A DNA stretch of 64,000 nucleotides from SCTM01 sp965279655. Its GTDB lineage: Bacteria > Pseudomonadota > Alphaproteobacteria > Rhodospirillales > Rhodospirillaceae. Where the stretch lies: the NCBI GenBank assembly GCA_965279655.1, contig OZ257255.1:4960001-5024000 (forward strand), given 5' to 3'. Within the stretch, counting starts at the first letter, position 1, and each line of letters begins with the position of its first letter. The translations under genes and the position numbers were made by a program. The notes beneath the pieces are model-generated. The model saw only the letters and a program-made list of their open reading frames with translations, did no database searches and was not told where the DNA came from. Positions 16,503-25,234 of this stretch are shown here, in pieces.

Positions 16503-18407
16503 TTAAAATACCAGAGCTGCCGCCCGGTCCATCGCGGCTGTGCCGTCTTCCTCGAAAAGGTCGGTCAGCTGGCTCATCACGGCCCCGCCCAACTCGTCCG
16601 CATCCATCAATGTCACGGCCCGGCGGTAATACCGCGTCACGTCGTGACCGATGCCGATCGCCAGCAGCTGAACCGACGAGTAATTCTCGATATAGGCGAT
16701 CACGTCCCGCAGATGCTGCTCGAGGTAGTTGCCCGGATTCACCGACAGCGTTGAATCGTCCACCGGCGCCCCGTCGGAAATGACCATCAGGATGCGCCGC
16801 TGCTCGGGCCGCGCGGCCAGGCGGTTGTGCGCCCAGGCGAGCGCTTCTCCGTCGATGTTCTCCTTCAGGATGCCTTCACGCAGCATCAGGCCGAGGTTCT
16901 TGCGCGCGCGGCGCCAGGGCTGGTCCGCGGCCTTGTAGATGATGTGGCGCAGGTCGTTAAGCCGGCCCGGATTCGCGGGCTTGCCGTTGTCCGCCCACAG
17001 CTTGCGGGATTGGCCGCCTTTCCACTGGCTGGTGGTGAAGCCCAGGATTTCCACCTTCACGCCGCAACGCTCCAGCGTGCGCGCGAGCAGATCTGCGGTC
17101 ATCGCCGCGATGGTGATCGGCCGACCGCGCATGGACCCGGAGTTGTCGATCAGCAGCGAGACCACGGTGTCGCGGAAATTGGTTTCCTTCTCTCGCTTGA
17201 AGGAGAGGGAGTGCGTCGGGTTGGCAACGATGCGCGCCAGCCGGCTCGCGTCCAGCAGGCCTTCCTCCAGGTCGAACTCCCAGCTGCGCAGCTGCTGCGC
17301 CATCAGCCGCCGCTGCAGCCGGTTGGCGAGCCGCGAAACGATGCCCTGAAGGTGGGCGAGCTGGCGGTCGAGCTGCAGGCGCAGGCGTGCCAACTCCTCC
17401 GGATCGCACAAGTTCGCAGCGTCTTCCACCTGATCGAACTTGTTGGTGAAGACTTTGTAGCGTGCCTCGCCCATGTTCCGGTTGTGGCCGGGGCGGGGCT
17501 TCATTTCCTTGCCGTCGGTGCCGGGCTCCAAGGCCGCTTCGAGCTGTGACTCCGTTGCCGACTGGTCGTCCGCGTCCGCTTCGGCATCCGTGTCAGACGC
17601 ACCCGCCGACGTCTCGCCGCGGGTGTCCTGCGCGTCGGACGGCTCCTCGTCCTGCTTCTCGCTCTCTTGCTCTTCGGACTTGGTGTCGGAGTCCTGTGCC
17701 TGGTCGCCGGCTTCTTCTTCGTCCTGTTCGCGCCCGCCGTCGTCCTTCTCCAGCGCCAGGGCCTCGATCAGGCGGCGCAGAACGTCCGCGCTATTCTTCT
17801 GATCGTGCACGGCCTCGGCGAGGTCGTCGAAGAACGGATCGAGCTTCTTGCCGAATTCGCCGCGGAAGATGTCGCGCACATGCGCGGAGGCCGGACCCAG
17901 CTCCATATGCCCCATGCGGTCGTGGATCATGACCTTCAGCGCATCCGCCATCTGGATCTGAAAGAACGTGCGGGCCATCTGATAGCCCTCGAGCGACAGA
18001 CGCTGCTCGAGCGCTTCGCCGATGTTCTTGCCGACGCCCGCATACTGTTCCGCGCCGACCGCCTCGACACGCGCCTGTTCCATGGCGTTGTAGGCGTCGA
18101 TGGCTTCCTTGCCGAGCGGCATGCGCCGCGCATGGAGCGCGACATTATGATGCTTCAGCCGCAGCGCCATGGCATCCGCCGCGCCGCGCAAGCGCACCAC
18201 GTTCTCCGCGCTCAGCTTTTGCGGCGGCATCGGCAGGCGCACTTCGTTGCCGACGGCGCCGAGCTTCTGGTTGTTGGCGATGGGCGTGAAGACGACGGTC
18301 GCGTCCTTGTTGCCCGCGATCGCCTTCACGGCGGCAGTGGTCGCGCTCTTGAAGGCCTCGGTCTTCGACGGGCCTTTTTCAGGATAGCTCGTGTAGGTGT
18401 GCTTCAC
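16503..18407 (-). CDS. cobT: Aerobic cobaltochelatase subunit CobT
   Basis: Subunit of the CobN-CobS-CobT complex that inserts cobalt into hydrogenobyrinate a,c-diamide during aerobic cobalamin synthesis. The 634 residues show an N-terminal helical domain, a very acidic Asp/Glu/Ser linker (about 221-300) and a C-terminal von Willebrand A domain with the MIDAS motif 'DNSGS' at 421-425. The GTG start overlaps the cobS stop (GTGA), so translation is coupled. cobN is not in the window; the rest of the B12 pathway must lie elsewhere. Confidence 0.96.
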   Translation of the reverse strand: MKHTYTSYPEKGPSKTEAFKSATTAAVKAIAGNKDATVVFTPIANNQKLGAVGNEVRLPMPPQKLSAENVVRLRGAADAMALRLKHHNVALHARRMPLGKEAIDAYNAMEQARVEAVGAEQYAGVGKNIGEALEQRLSLEGYQMARTFFQIQMADALKVMIHDRMGHMELGPASAHVRDIFRGEFGKKLDPFFDDLAEAVHDQKNSADVLRRLIEALALEKDDGGREQDEEEAGDQAQDSDTKSEEQESEKQDEEPSDAQDTRGETSAGASDTDAEADADDQSATESQLEAALEPGTDGKEMKPRPGHNRNMGEARYKVFTNKFDQVEDAANLCDPEELARLRLQLDRQLAHLQGIVSRLANRLQRRLMAQQLRSWEFDLEEGLLDASRLARIVANPTHSLSFKREKETNFRDTVVSLLIDNSGSMRGRPITIAAMTADLLARTLERCGVKVEILGFTTSQWKGGQSRKLWADNGKPANPGRLNDLRHIIYKAADQPWRRARKNLGLMLREGILKENIDGEALAWAHNRLAARPEQRRILMVISDGAPVDDSTLSVNPGNYLEQHLRDVIAYIENYSSVQLLAIGIGHDVTRYYRRAVTLMDADELGGAVMSQLTDLFEEDGTAAMDRAAALVF

Positions 18408-19414
18408 GCGACCGCTTCGATCAACGTGCCGGGAATGTCCTCCCCGAAGCAGCGCTGAAAGTATTCGGCGATGATCGGCCGCTCGGTCTCATCGCACTTG
18501 TTCAGGAACGTGACCTTGAACGCGTAAGCGATGTTATTGAAAATCGAATTGTTCTCCGCCCAGGTGATCACGGTGCGCGGCGACATCACGGTGGAGATGT
18601 CGCCCGCCATGAACCCGGCGCGCGTCAGGTCCGCGACTTCCACCATGGCGGCGATGATCTTTTTGCCGGCGGCGGTGTCGTAGCCCTTCACCTTCGCCAG
18701 CACGATGTTGGTCTCCTCGTCGTGCGGCAGGTAATTCAGGGTGGCGACAATATTCCAGCGGTCCATCTGACCCTGGTTGATCTGCTGCGTGCCGTGATAC
18801 AGGCCGGTCGTATCGCCGAGCCCGATGGTGTTCGCCGTGGCGAACAGACGAAAAGCGGGATGAGGACGGATCACCTTGTTCTGGTCGAGCAGGGTGAGGC
18901 GGCCTTCCACTTCCAGCACGCGCTGGATCACGAACATCACGTCCGGGCGGCCGGCATCGTATTCGTCGAACACCAATGCGACCGGGTGCTGCAGCGCCCA
19001 GGGCAACAGACCTTCGCGGAATTCGGTCACCTGCACGCCGTCGCGGATCACGATGGCGTCCTTGCCGATGAGGTCGATGCGGCTGATGTGGCTGTCGAGG
19101 TTGACGCGCAGGCACGGCCAATTCAGCCGCGCCGCCACCTGCTCGATGTGGGTCGACTTGCCGGTGCCGTGATAGCCCTGAACGATGACGCGGCGGTTAT
19201 GCGCGAAGCCCGCCAGGATCGCGAGCGTGGTATCCCGGTCGAACTTGTAGGCCGCATCCACGTCCGGCACATGCTCGCTGCGCGCGGAGAACGCGGGCAC
19301 CTTCATGTCGAAGTCGATGCCGAAGACGTCGCGCACGGACACCTGCTTATCGGGCATCGCTACGCCCAATTCGCCGCGTGTTTGTTCGGAACTTGTTGCA
19401 GGAGTCTTCGCCAC
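18404..19414 (-). CDS. cobS: Aerobic cobaltochelatase subunit CobS (AAA+ ATPase)
   Basis: AAA+ ATPase partner of CobT, assembling with it into the ring that drives cobalt insertion by CobN. The 336-residue protein contains Walker A 'GYHGTGKST' (80-88), Walker B 'VALVFDEYD' (145-153) and the family motif 'VNLDSHISRIDLIGKD'. The N-terminus 'VSVRDVFGIDFDMKVPAFSA' is typical; residues before Met20 ('MPDKQVSV') are weakly supported, so the true start may be that Met. It overlaps cobT by 4 nt. Confidence 0.97.
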   Translation of the reverse strand: MAKTPATSSEQTRGELGVAMPDKQVSVRDVFGIDFDMKVPAFSARSEHVPDVDAAYKFDRDTTLAILAGFAHNRRVIVQGYHGTGKSTHIEQVAARLNWPCLRVNLDSHISRIDLIGKDAIVIRDGVQVTEFREGLLPWALQHPVALVFDEYDAGRPDVMFVIQRVLEVEGRLTLLDQNKVIRPHPAFRLFATANTIGLGDTTGLYHGTQQINQGQMDRWNIVATLNYLPHDEETNIVLAKVKGYDTAAGKKIIAAMVEVADLTRAGFMAGDISTVMSPRTVITWAENNSIFNNIAYAFKVTFLNKCDETERPIIAEYFQRCFGEDIPGTLIEAVA

Positions 19415-19543
19415 GCTTCACCGTCAGGGACCGGTTTTCGGGCGGTCCTTATGCCACGCCACTGTAACAGGGGCAATCGGCAGGGCCGCCCCCAGCGTCC
19501 AACGCCGCAGGGCCGAATTCCGTTCGCCACCAACAACTTATCG

Positions 19544-20335
19544 CTATCCGATGTACTTGTTCCAGCCGCCGTCGGCGGTGATGGACGCGCCGGTCAGATT
19601 GGCCGCCTTGTCCGAGGCCAGGAACACGATCAGCCCGGCGATCTCTTCCGGCTCTGCCAGCTGGCCGCGGGGGATCTGGCGTTTGTAGTCGCCCTCGACC
19701 TCCGCCACGGTGCGCCCTGAGTTCTGGGCGAGGCGGTTCATCAGCGTGATCCAGCGCTCGGTGCGGGTGGGCCCGGGATTCACCGCATTGGCGACAATGT
19801 TATGGGGCGCCAAATCCTCGACCACGCCCCGTGTCACCGCGAGCAATGCGGCATTCGCGGCCGAGCCGGGGATCAGCCGCGGCGACGGCTGCAGGCCGGT
19901 ATTGCCCACCACGTTGACGATGCGCCCGTACTTCCGCTCGATCATGGACGGGATCACCGCGCGCATCATGCGAATGGTGCTCATGACCTTGAGTTCGAAA
20001 CTCTCGGCCCAGGTGGCATCCGGAATTTCCCAGAATAAGCCGCCTTGGGAGGCGCCCGCGCAGTTGATGAGAATGTCGACGCTGCCATAGGCCCCGAGGG
20101 CGGCATCGCGCACCGCTTCCGAGGCGCCCGGTGCTGTGAGATCCATGGGGATCGGCAACACCTCCACGCCGCTGTCTTTGCGGATGGCCTCCGCCAGCGC
20201 ATCCAACTCGGCCTTGGTGCGCGCGGTCAGCGCGAGCTTCACGCCCTCCTTGGCGAGCAGGCGGGCGCTGGTCGCGCCCAGACCCCGGCTCGCGCCGGTG
20301 ATCAAGGCGACTTTGTCCTTCAATTTCAGATCCAC
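19544..20335 (-). CDS. SDR-fold protein lacking the catalytic Tyr/Lys
   Basis: A 263-residue short-chain dehydrogenase/reductase fold. The cofactor motif 'GASRGLG' (14-20) and 'NCAG' (91-94) are intact. In the catalytic segment, where YxxxK is expected, the sequence reads 'GSAAN' (157-161), so Tyr becomes Gly and Lys becomes Asn, and the strand before it ('NVVGNTG') lacks the usual Ser. The C-terminal 'LASDKAANLTGASITADGGW' is ordinary. It may therefore bind NAD(P) without reducing a carbonyl, or use another mechanism. It lies between cobS and the J-domain gene on the same strand. Confidence 0.88.
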   Translation of the reverse strand: MDLKLKDKVALITGASRGLGATSARLLAKEGVKLALTARTKAELDALAEAIRKDSGVEVLPIPMDLTAPGASEAVRDAALGAYGSVDILINCAGASQGGLFWEIPDATWAESFELKVMSTIRMMRAVIPSMIERKYGRIVNVVGNTGLQPSPRLIPGSAANAALLAVTRGVVEDLAPHNIVANAVNPGPTRTERWITLMNRLAQNSGRTVAEVEGDYKRQIPRGQLAEPEEIAGLIVFLASDKAANLTGASITADGGWNKYIG

Positions 20336-20359
20336 AATCGTAGTCCCCTGCGACGCGCT

Positions 20360-21040
20360 TTACGCGCTGGCGGTCAGTATCGTTTTCAAGGTGCGATAGG
20401 CCGCGTTGATCGATTTCATCCTGGTTTCCGCCTCGACGGAACCGCCATTGGCGTCGGGATGGTGCTTCTTGGCAAGGTCCTTGTAGCGCCGCTGGAGCGT
20501 ATCGAGGGTGAAGGGATGTGCGAGATCGAGAACCTTCAAGGCCCGGTCCTCCTCGGCCGCGGCACCGGGCTTGGCGCGACGGCGGCGCTCCGCTTCGGCG
20601 CGCTGGCGCCGGCGGGCATCGAACGCGGTCTGCTCGCCGAGATCGAGCGGATCGTGCACCCGGAAACTTCCCGTCCAGCCCTTCGGCGGCTTCTGACCCG
20701 GACGCGGTCCCGCGCCGAGCGTGCCAAGTTTCCAGGTCGGGCGGCCCCACGTGGAGGAGTCGCGCAGCTCCGCTTCCATCTGCTCCGTCGAGAGTCCGTT
20801 GTGGAAATCCCATTGCGCGTTATAGGCGCGCACATGATCCAGGCAGAACAGGTAGTGGTCCTTCAAAGCGCGATCTTTCGGCGCGCGGAAATCGCCCGAC
20901 TTGGTGCAACCTTTCCACGCGCAGCGATGCACGGTGCCCGTGAAGGCATCCTGATCCTGTGCGCCGGGAAACGGCTCTACGTCGGGCGGCAATACGCGCG
21001 GCATGTGCGGAAATATGGGCGGGGGAGGCGGCTCCGGCAA
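20360..21040 (-). CDS. J-domain protein with N-terminal cysteine cluster
   Basis: A 226-residue DnaJ-related protein whose J domain sits at the C-terminus: 'TLQRRYKDLAKKHHPDANGG' with the HPD at 194-196 that stimulates Hsp70 ATPase. The N-terminal part has Cys40, Cys45, Cys66 and His69 ('HRCAWKGCTKSGDF', 'LFCLDHVRAYNAQWDFHNGL'), which could bind zinc. It stands next to cobS/cobT and divergent from bolA, as in many alphaproteobacteria. A role in delivering a client to DnaK is inferred. Confidence 0.9.
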   Translation of the reverse strand: MPEPPPPPIFPHMPRVLPPDVEPFPGAQDQDAFTGTVHRCAWKGCTKSGDFRAPKDRALKDHYLFCLDHVRAYNAQWDFHNGLSTEQMEAELRDSSTWGRPTWKLGTLGAGPRPGQKPPKGWTGSFRVHDPLDLGEQTAFDARRRQRAEAERRRRAKPGAAAEEDRALKVLDLAHPFTLDTLQRRYKDLAKKHHPDANGGSVEAETRMKSINAAYRTLKTILTASA

Positions 21041-21077
21041 TCTTGTATCTTCGCAAAGCTTGTGCTTGATGAGGCGT

Positions 21078-21353
21078 ATGGGTGCTTACAGCGAACGCAT
21101 TTCCGCCAAATTGTCACAGGCCCTCGCGCCGACGCGGCTCGAGATCGTCGACGATTCCGCGCGTCATCACGGCCATGCCGGGGCCCATGCGGACGGCGAC
21201 GGCGAAACCCATTTCAACGTGGCTGTCGAATCCGCGGCATTCGTGGGCAAGTCGCGCGTAGATCGCCAGCGCCTGGTCTACGGCATCCTCGCGGACGAAC
21301 TGAAAGAGCGCGTGCACGCCCTCGCGCTGAAGCTCACGGCTCCTGGGGAGTAG
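21078..21353 (+). CDS. bolA: BolA family protein
   Basis: A 91-residue BolA-fold protein. 'RISAKLSQALAPTRLEIVDD', 'ETHFNVAVESAAFVGKSRVD' and 'RQRLVYGILADEL' are diagnostic. The loop 'SARHHGHAGAHADGD' carries the histidines used for [2Fe-2S] sharing with monothiol glutaredoxins in this family. An in-frame ATG nine bases upstream (21069) is an alternative start. The gene is divergent from the J-domain gene across 37 bp and is followed by a hairpin repeat. Confidence 0.92.
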   Translation: MGAYSERISAKLSQALAPTRLEIVDDSARHHGHAGAHADGDGETHFNVAVESAAFVGKSRVDRQRLVYGILADELKERVHALALKLTAPGE

Positions 21354-21355
21354 GA

Positions 21356-21398
21356 GCATTTTCCGGCGAAGTGGGAACCGGTTCGCCGCAGAAAATGC
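21356..21398. repeat. Palindromic intergenic hairpin, copy 1
   Basis: Outer arms GCATTTTC/GAAAATGC and inner arms GGCGAA/TTCGCC surround the 11-nt loop GTGGGAACCGG, with a 1-nt bulge on the left and a 3-nt bulge on the right. It lies between the convergent bolA and DUF2889 genes. A second element with the same architecture and nearly the same loop is at 35394-35430. Confidence 0.75.
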
Positions 21399-21410
21399 GA
21401 CCAAACAAGA

Positions 21411-21974
21411 CTAGCCGGTAAAGCGGTCCGGGAAGTTCCGCTGCACCATCGGGCCGTCGTCGCGCCAGCCGTGGCACGAGTTGATGAAACCCTCGCGGCG
21501 CTTCGCCTCCTCCGTGCCGGGCGCCGGCTTGGTCTCGCTCGCCAGGTCCTTCCCGACGATTGTCTGAAACGCCACCACCGCCATCGGCCGCAAGATGTCG
21601 ACCAGATGCGTGCAGCCCTCGACCCCGCCCAGCACGCGATGCACCGACTTGGTGAATCCGTCGGTCATCTTCAGCCCGATCAGCCGTTTGAAGTTCGGCG
21701 TGACGTTCGGGCAGATGCTCATGGGCGCGAAATCCGTCACCGCGACGGCGTCCGTGATTTCGTACTTCCGCGTGATCGTCAGGCGCAGGCCCATGCCATG
21801 CAACGGCTCGCCTGCGGGGATCTGCCCGCGATCGTGGTTGCGCATCGCGTAGCTGCGCACATCCGTGATCCAGCCATCGATTTCGAACAGCCCATCGGGG
21901 CGTTCAAACCCTTCGCACACGACATTGCGTCTGTGCAGAAGTTGGCGTTCGGAAGACGACGGCGGCAGCGGCAT
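21411..21974 (-). CDS. DUF2889 domain protein
   Basis: A 187-residue protein matching the DUF2889 family, whose function is unknown. Recognisable features are 'LLHRRNVVCEGFERPDGLFE', 'GEPLHGMGLRLTI', 'CPNVTPNFKRLIGLKMTDGF' and 'GCTHLVDILRPMAVVAFQTI'. Conserved Cys and His residues ('CEGF', 'CPN', 'GCTHL') might bind a metal; that is inference. The gene stands alone, convergent with bolA. Confidence 0.85.
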   Translation of the reverse strand: MPLPPSSSERQLLHRRNVVCEGFERPDGLFEIDGWITDVRSYAMRNHDRGQIPAGEPLHGMGLRLTITRKYEITDAVAVTDFAPMSICPNVTPNFKRLIGLKMTDGFTKSVHRVLGGVEGCTHLVDILRPMAVVAFQTIVGKDLASETKPAPGTEEAKRREGFINSCHGWRDDGPMVQRNFPDRFTG

Positions 21975-22077
21975 CGGTTTGACCCGTCCATGAGGAGTGA
22001 CAGGTCTTACCGCAGGCGCGAGCCTGCGACAACACGCCCTGCGGACGCATTGTCAACTTTGTTGATTAAATAGGATG

Positions 22078-22524
22078 TTAGGCGGTGCCGTAGTTCTCGC
22101 CGTAGATGAAGGCGTCGCGGTCCCTCAGGTCCTGCTGAAGCTCGCCGTTATAGACCGCATACAAGTCGCGCACCGACACCATGCCGACCACCTTGATCCC
22201 CTCCACCACCGGCAGATGGCGGTAGTTCCGGCTGCGCATCATGCTGATGGCGTCGGAGGCCGTGTCGCTCGGCGACAAGGTGTCCGGATTGGCGGTCATG
22301 ATCTCGCGGCACTTGGTGGCGTCGGGATCGCGGTCGGCGGCGATCACGCGGCTGGTCATGTCGCGCTCGGTGATGATGCCGATCAGGCGCTCGGCTTCCA
22401 TCACCAAGACCGCGGCGACCTTGCGCTCTCGCATCAGTTTCGCTGCATTGCGTGCGGTCTCGGTTGGACCAACGCACGTCAGCGTCTGATTGTTGATGAC
22501 GTCCGGAACAATTCGACGAGTCAT
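22078..22524 (-). CDS. Tandem CBS-domain protein
   Basis: A 148-residue soluble protein made of two CBS domains ('ERLIGIITERDMTSRVIA' ends the first, 'KVVGMVSVRDLYAVY' the second). Such stand-alone pairs bind adenine nucleotides and are usually sensors of energy state. ATG 22524 is chosen because AGGAG precedes it at good spacing; the longer frame to 22605 is rejected. It is on the same strand as the CorC-family gene, separated by 163 bp. Confidence 0.9.
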   Translation of the reverse strand: MTRRIVPDVINNQTLTCVGPTETARNAAKLMRERKVAAVLVMEAERLIGIITERDMTSRVIAADRDPDATKCREIMTANPDTLSPSDTASDAISMMRSRNYRHLPVVEGIKVVGMVSVRDLYAVYNGELQQDLRDRDAFIYGENYGTA

Positions 22525-22687
22525 GACGCACACTCCTATCTGGCAACGCGAGGCGGCGAGCAGCGAGACGTGGTCAGGTCCGGGCAGGGACCCGTTGGGA
22601 CTCAAGCGCCATCAGTCTGGGCGCGGGCCCCAGAGAGGTCAAGTGAGGTCAAGTGCGGGGCCCTGTGCCGGCGGCCCCAATCGTCCG

Positions 22688-23983
22688 TCAGGCGGCGGTT
22701 GCGGCGGTCTCTGCCAGGCGCACTCGCGGAGGTGTGACCTTGAGCAGCGTGAGCTGATTTCGGTTGCGGCGCAGCACCTCGATGCGGAAGTCATGCACCA
22801 TGAACTTCTGCCCGGGTGCCGGAATCATGCGCGATTCATGGAGAACCAATCCGGCGATGGTGGTGGCCTTGTCGTCCGGCAGGTCCCATTCGAATTCGCG
22901 GTTGAGGTCCCGCAGGGTCACGGCGCCGTCGATAAGATATGTGCCGTCGGTCTGGGGGCGCACGCCGGCCACCGGAATATCGTGCTCGTCGCGGATGTCG
23001 CCCACGATCTCTTCCAGGATGTCTTCCAGCGTCACCACCCCGAGCAGGGCGCCATACTCGTCGACCACCAGGGCAAAATGCTCGTGGCGTTCACGGAACG
23101 CGTGCAGTTGGTCCTGCAGGTTCGTCGTGTCCGGAACGAACCACGGGGATGCGGCGAGGGCGACCACATCGATCTTGGCGAGGTCCACCGCCGACGCGCC
23201 GGTCACCCGCAGCAGCGCCTTGGCATGGAGCACGCCGACGATATTGTCCGGCTCGCCGCGCCACAGGGGCACACGCGAGTACGGGCTGGTGGCGACTTGG
23301 TCGATGATGTCGTGCACGGGCAGGTCGGCGTCGATGGTCACGACACGCTTGCGATGAGTCATGATCTCGCCGACCGAGACGTCCACCAGATCGAGCACGC
23401 TGCGCAGCATGGCGCGTTCTTGCCGGACTTCTTCGCGGATATCCTTCTCGCCCATGTGCAGCTCGATCGTGCCCCGGAGCTCGGAAAGAATTTGCTCCGG
23501 CGTGCGGCTGTGGTCGGTGCGCACGCCGAACATGCGCATGGTGCCGTTCACGATCCACTGCGCGCCGATATTGAACGGAGTGCACACCCAAACGATGAAC
23601 GACATGAGCCGTGCCACGTGCAGCGCGGTCGCCGTGGTGTGCAGCAGGCCAAAGGTCTTGGGCAGGATTTCCGCGTAGATCAGCAACAGGGCCGTCATCA
23701 AGCCGGTGGCATAAGCCACGCCGCGCTGGCCGAAAGCTTCGATCATCACTTCGGTGGTCAACGCGGACGCGAGGATGTTCACCGTGGTGTTGACCAGCAG
23801 GATGGTCGAAATCAGCCGTTCGCGCCGCTTGAGCAGCCGGTTGACGATGCCGGCGCGCTGGTCGCCCTCCTGTTCCATCTGGAACATCATCGAGCGCGAC
23901 GTGGCGGTCAGCGCCGTCTCCGCCGCGGCGAAGAACGCGCTGCAGATGATCAGGACAAGGACGACGAGGGCGGTGACTAGCAT
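22688..23983 (-). CDS. CNNM/CorC (HlyC) family membrane protein
   Basis: A 431-residue protein with an N-terminal CNNM (DUF21) membrane domain, a CBS pair ('VDVSVGEIMTHRKRVVTI', 'VVDEYGALLGVVTLEDILEE') and a C-terminal CorC/HlyC transporter-associated domain. Family members take part in magnesium or cobalt efflux; the older name hemolysin C is not evidence of haemolysis. It lies 4 nt downstream of aroB, so it probably belongs to the aroK-aroB transcript, an arrangement common in alphaproteobacteria. Confidence 0.92.
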   Translation of the reverse strand: MLVTALVVLVLIICSAFFAAAETALTATSRSMMFQMEQEGDQRAGIVNRLLKRRERLISTILLVNTTVNILASALTTEVMIEAFGQRGVAYATGLMTALLLIYAEILPKTFGLLHTTATALHVARLMSFIVWVCTPFNIGAQWIVNGTMRMFGVRTDHSRTPEQILSELRGTIELHMGEKDIREEVRQERAMLRSVLDLVDVSVGEIMTHRKRVVTIDADLPVHDIIDQVATSPYSRVPLWRGEPDNIVGVLHAKALLRVTGASAVDLAKIDVVALAASPWFVPDTTNLQDQLHAFRERHEHFALVVDEYGALLGVVTLEDILEEIVGDIRDEHDIPVAGVRPQTDGTYLIDGAVTLRDLNREFEWDLPDDKATTIAGLVLHESRMIPAPGQKFMVHDFRIEVLRRNRNQLTLLKVTPPRVRLAETAATAA

Positions 23984-23987
23984 GGCA

Positions 23988-25160
23988 TCACGCGGCTTGT
24001 GCCGCCGCCAAGGTGGCTTCGAGCTTCTCCATCGGCACCTCGGACGTCATGAAAGCCTTGCCGATGCCGCGCGCCAACACGAAGGTCACCGCGCCGTCCT
24101 TTACCTTCTTGTCCTGTGCCATGTGGGCGATCAGGCGCGACGGCGTGACGGCCCCGTTGCGGCCGGCGCGAGGCGGGCGCACGGGCAGACCCACTTTGCG
24201 CAGATGCTCGCGGACACGCGCGGCGTCTTCTTTCGGGCACAGCCCCAGACGTACCGACAGGTCGAATGCCAGCACCATGCCGATGGCGACGGCCTCGCCG
24301 TGCAGAAGTTCCGCGCCGTAACCCATTTCCGCTTCCAACGCGTGGCCGAACGTGTGGCCGAGATTGAGCAAAGCGCGCACGCCGGATTCGCGCTCGTCGG
24401 CGGCAACCGTACGCGCCTTGGATTTGCAGCTGGTCATGATGGCGTGGCGCAAGAGCTCATGAGAAGTCTCGCCGCCACCGAGCATTGCGAGCGCGTTGTG
24501 TTCCAGCCAGTCCCAGAACGGAACGTCTTCGATCAGCCCGTATTTCGCGACCTCGGCATAGCCCGCCAGCAATTCACGTTTGGGCAATGTGTTGAGGACA
24601 TCGGTGTCGGCGATCACCAGGCGCGGCTGATGGAATGTGCCGACCAAATTCTTGCCGGCCGGCATGTTGATGCCGGTCTTGCCGCCGACGGAGCTGTCGA
24701 CTTGCGAAAGCAGGGTGGTCGGGATCTGAATGAAGTCGACGCCGCGCAGCAGGATGGACGCGGCGAATCCCGCGAGGTCGCCGACCACGCCGCCGCCCAG
24801 CGCGACAACCATGGTGGAGCGCTCGCTGCGCGCCGCGATCATGGCGTTCAGCACCTGGGCGAGGCGGGAGATATCTTTGCTGGCCTCGCCGGCGGGCACG
24901 ACGGTGTGGTCGCAGCGGATGCCGGCGGCCTTGAGTTGTGCTTCGAGCGGCTCGAGATAGAGCGAAGCGACGATACTGTCGCTGACGATGTAAACCCGCG
25001 GCTGATGCAGCACGGGTTTGATCAGTTCCGCCGCGCGCGCGAGCAATCCGCGGCCGACATGAATGTCGTAGGCGCGCTTGCCGAGTTCGACGGTCAGCTT
25101 GCTCGCGGTCGCCGTCGCGGGGCTATGGGTCTTCGGATCGGTTGCGGTCGTCACAGACAC
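23988..25160 (-). CDS. aroB: 3-dehydroquinate synthase
   Basis: Converts DAHP to 3-dehydroquinate in the shikimate pathway using NAD and a divalent metal. Seen are the NAD loop 'GGGVVGDLAGFAAS', 'IPTTLLSQVDSSVGGKTGIN', 'EVAKYGLIED' and the metal-binding 'LNLGHTFGHALE'. The start is set at GTG 25160 ('VSVTTATDPKTHSP'); a second GTG at 25154 is equally possible. The open frame continues upstream through aroK in another frame, but that extension is not coding. It lies 74 bp downstream of aroK. Confidence 0.97.
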   Translation of the reverse strand: MSVTTATDPKTHSPATATASKLTVELGKRAYDIHVGRGLLARAAELIKPVLHQPRVYIVSDSIVASLYLEPLEAQLKAAGIRCDHTVVPAGEASKDISRLAQVLNAMIAARSERSTMVVALGGGVVGDLAGFAASILLRGVDFIQIPTTLLSQVDSSVGGKTGINMPAGKNLVGTFHQPRLVIADTDVLNTLPKRELLAGYAEVAKYGLIEDVPFWDWLEHNALAMLGGGETSHELLRHAIMTSCKSKARTVAADERESGVRALLNLGHTFGHALEAEMGYGAELLHGEAVAIGMVLAFDLSVRLGLCPKEDAARVREHLRKVGLPVRPPRAGRNGAVTPSRLIAHMAQDKKVKDGAVTFVLARGIGKAFMTSEVPMEKLEATLAAAQAA

Positions 25161-25234
25161 GGTCTCAATTCTCTCGAACAAGTGAGGGTGGGGGCGCGCA
25201 CATTGCCTGCCGTCGTTCGCTGCGCACAAGAGGG

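Noticed and set aside
20045..21421. 458-codon open frame on the plus strand
   Set aside because: It runs antisense through the SDR and J-domain genes and overlaps bolA in another frame; no domain is seen.
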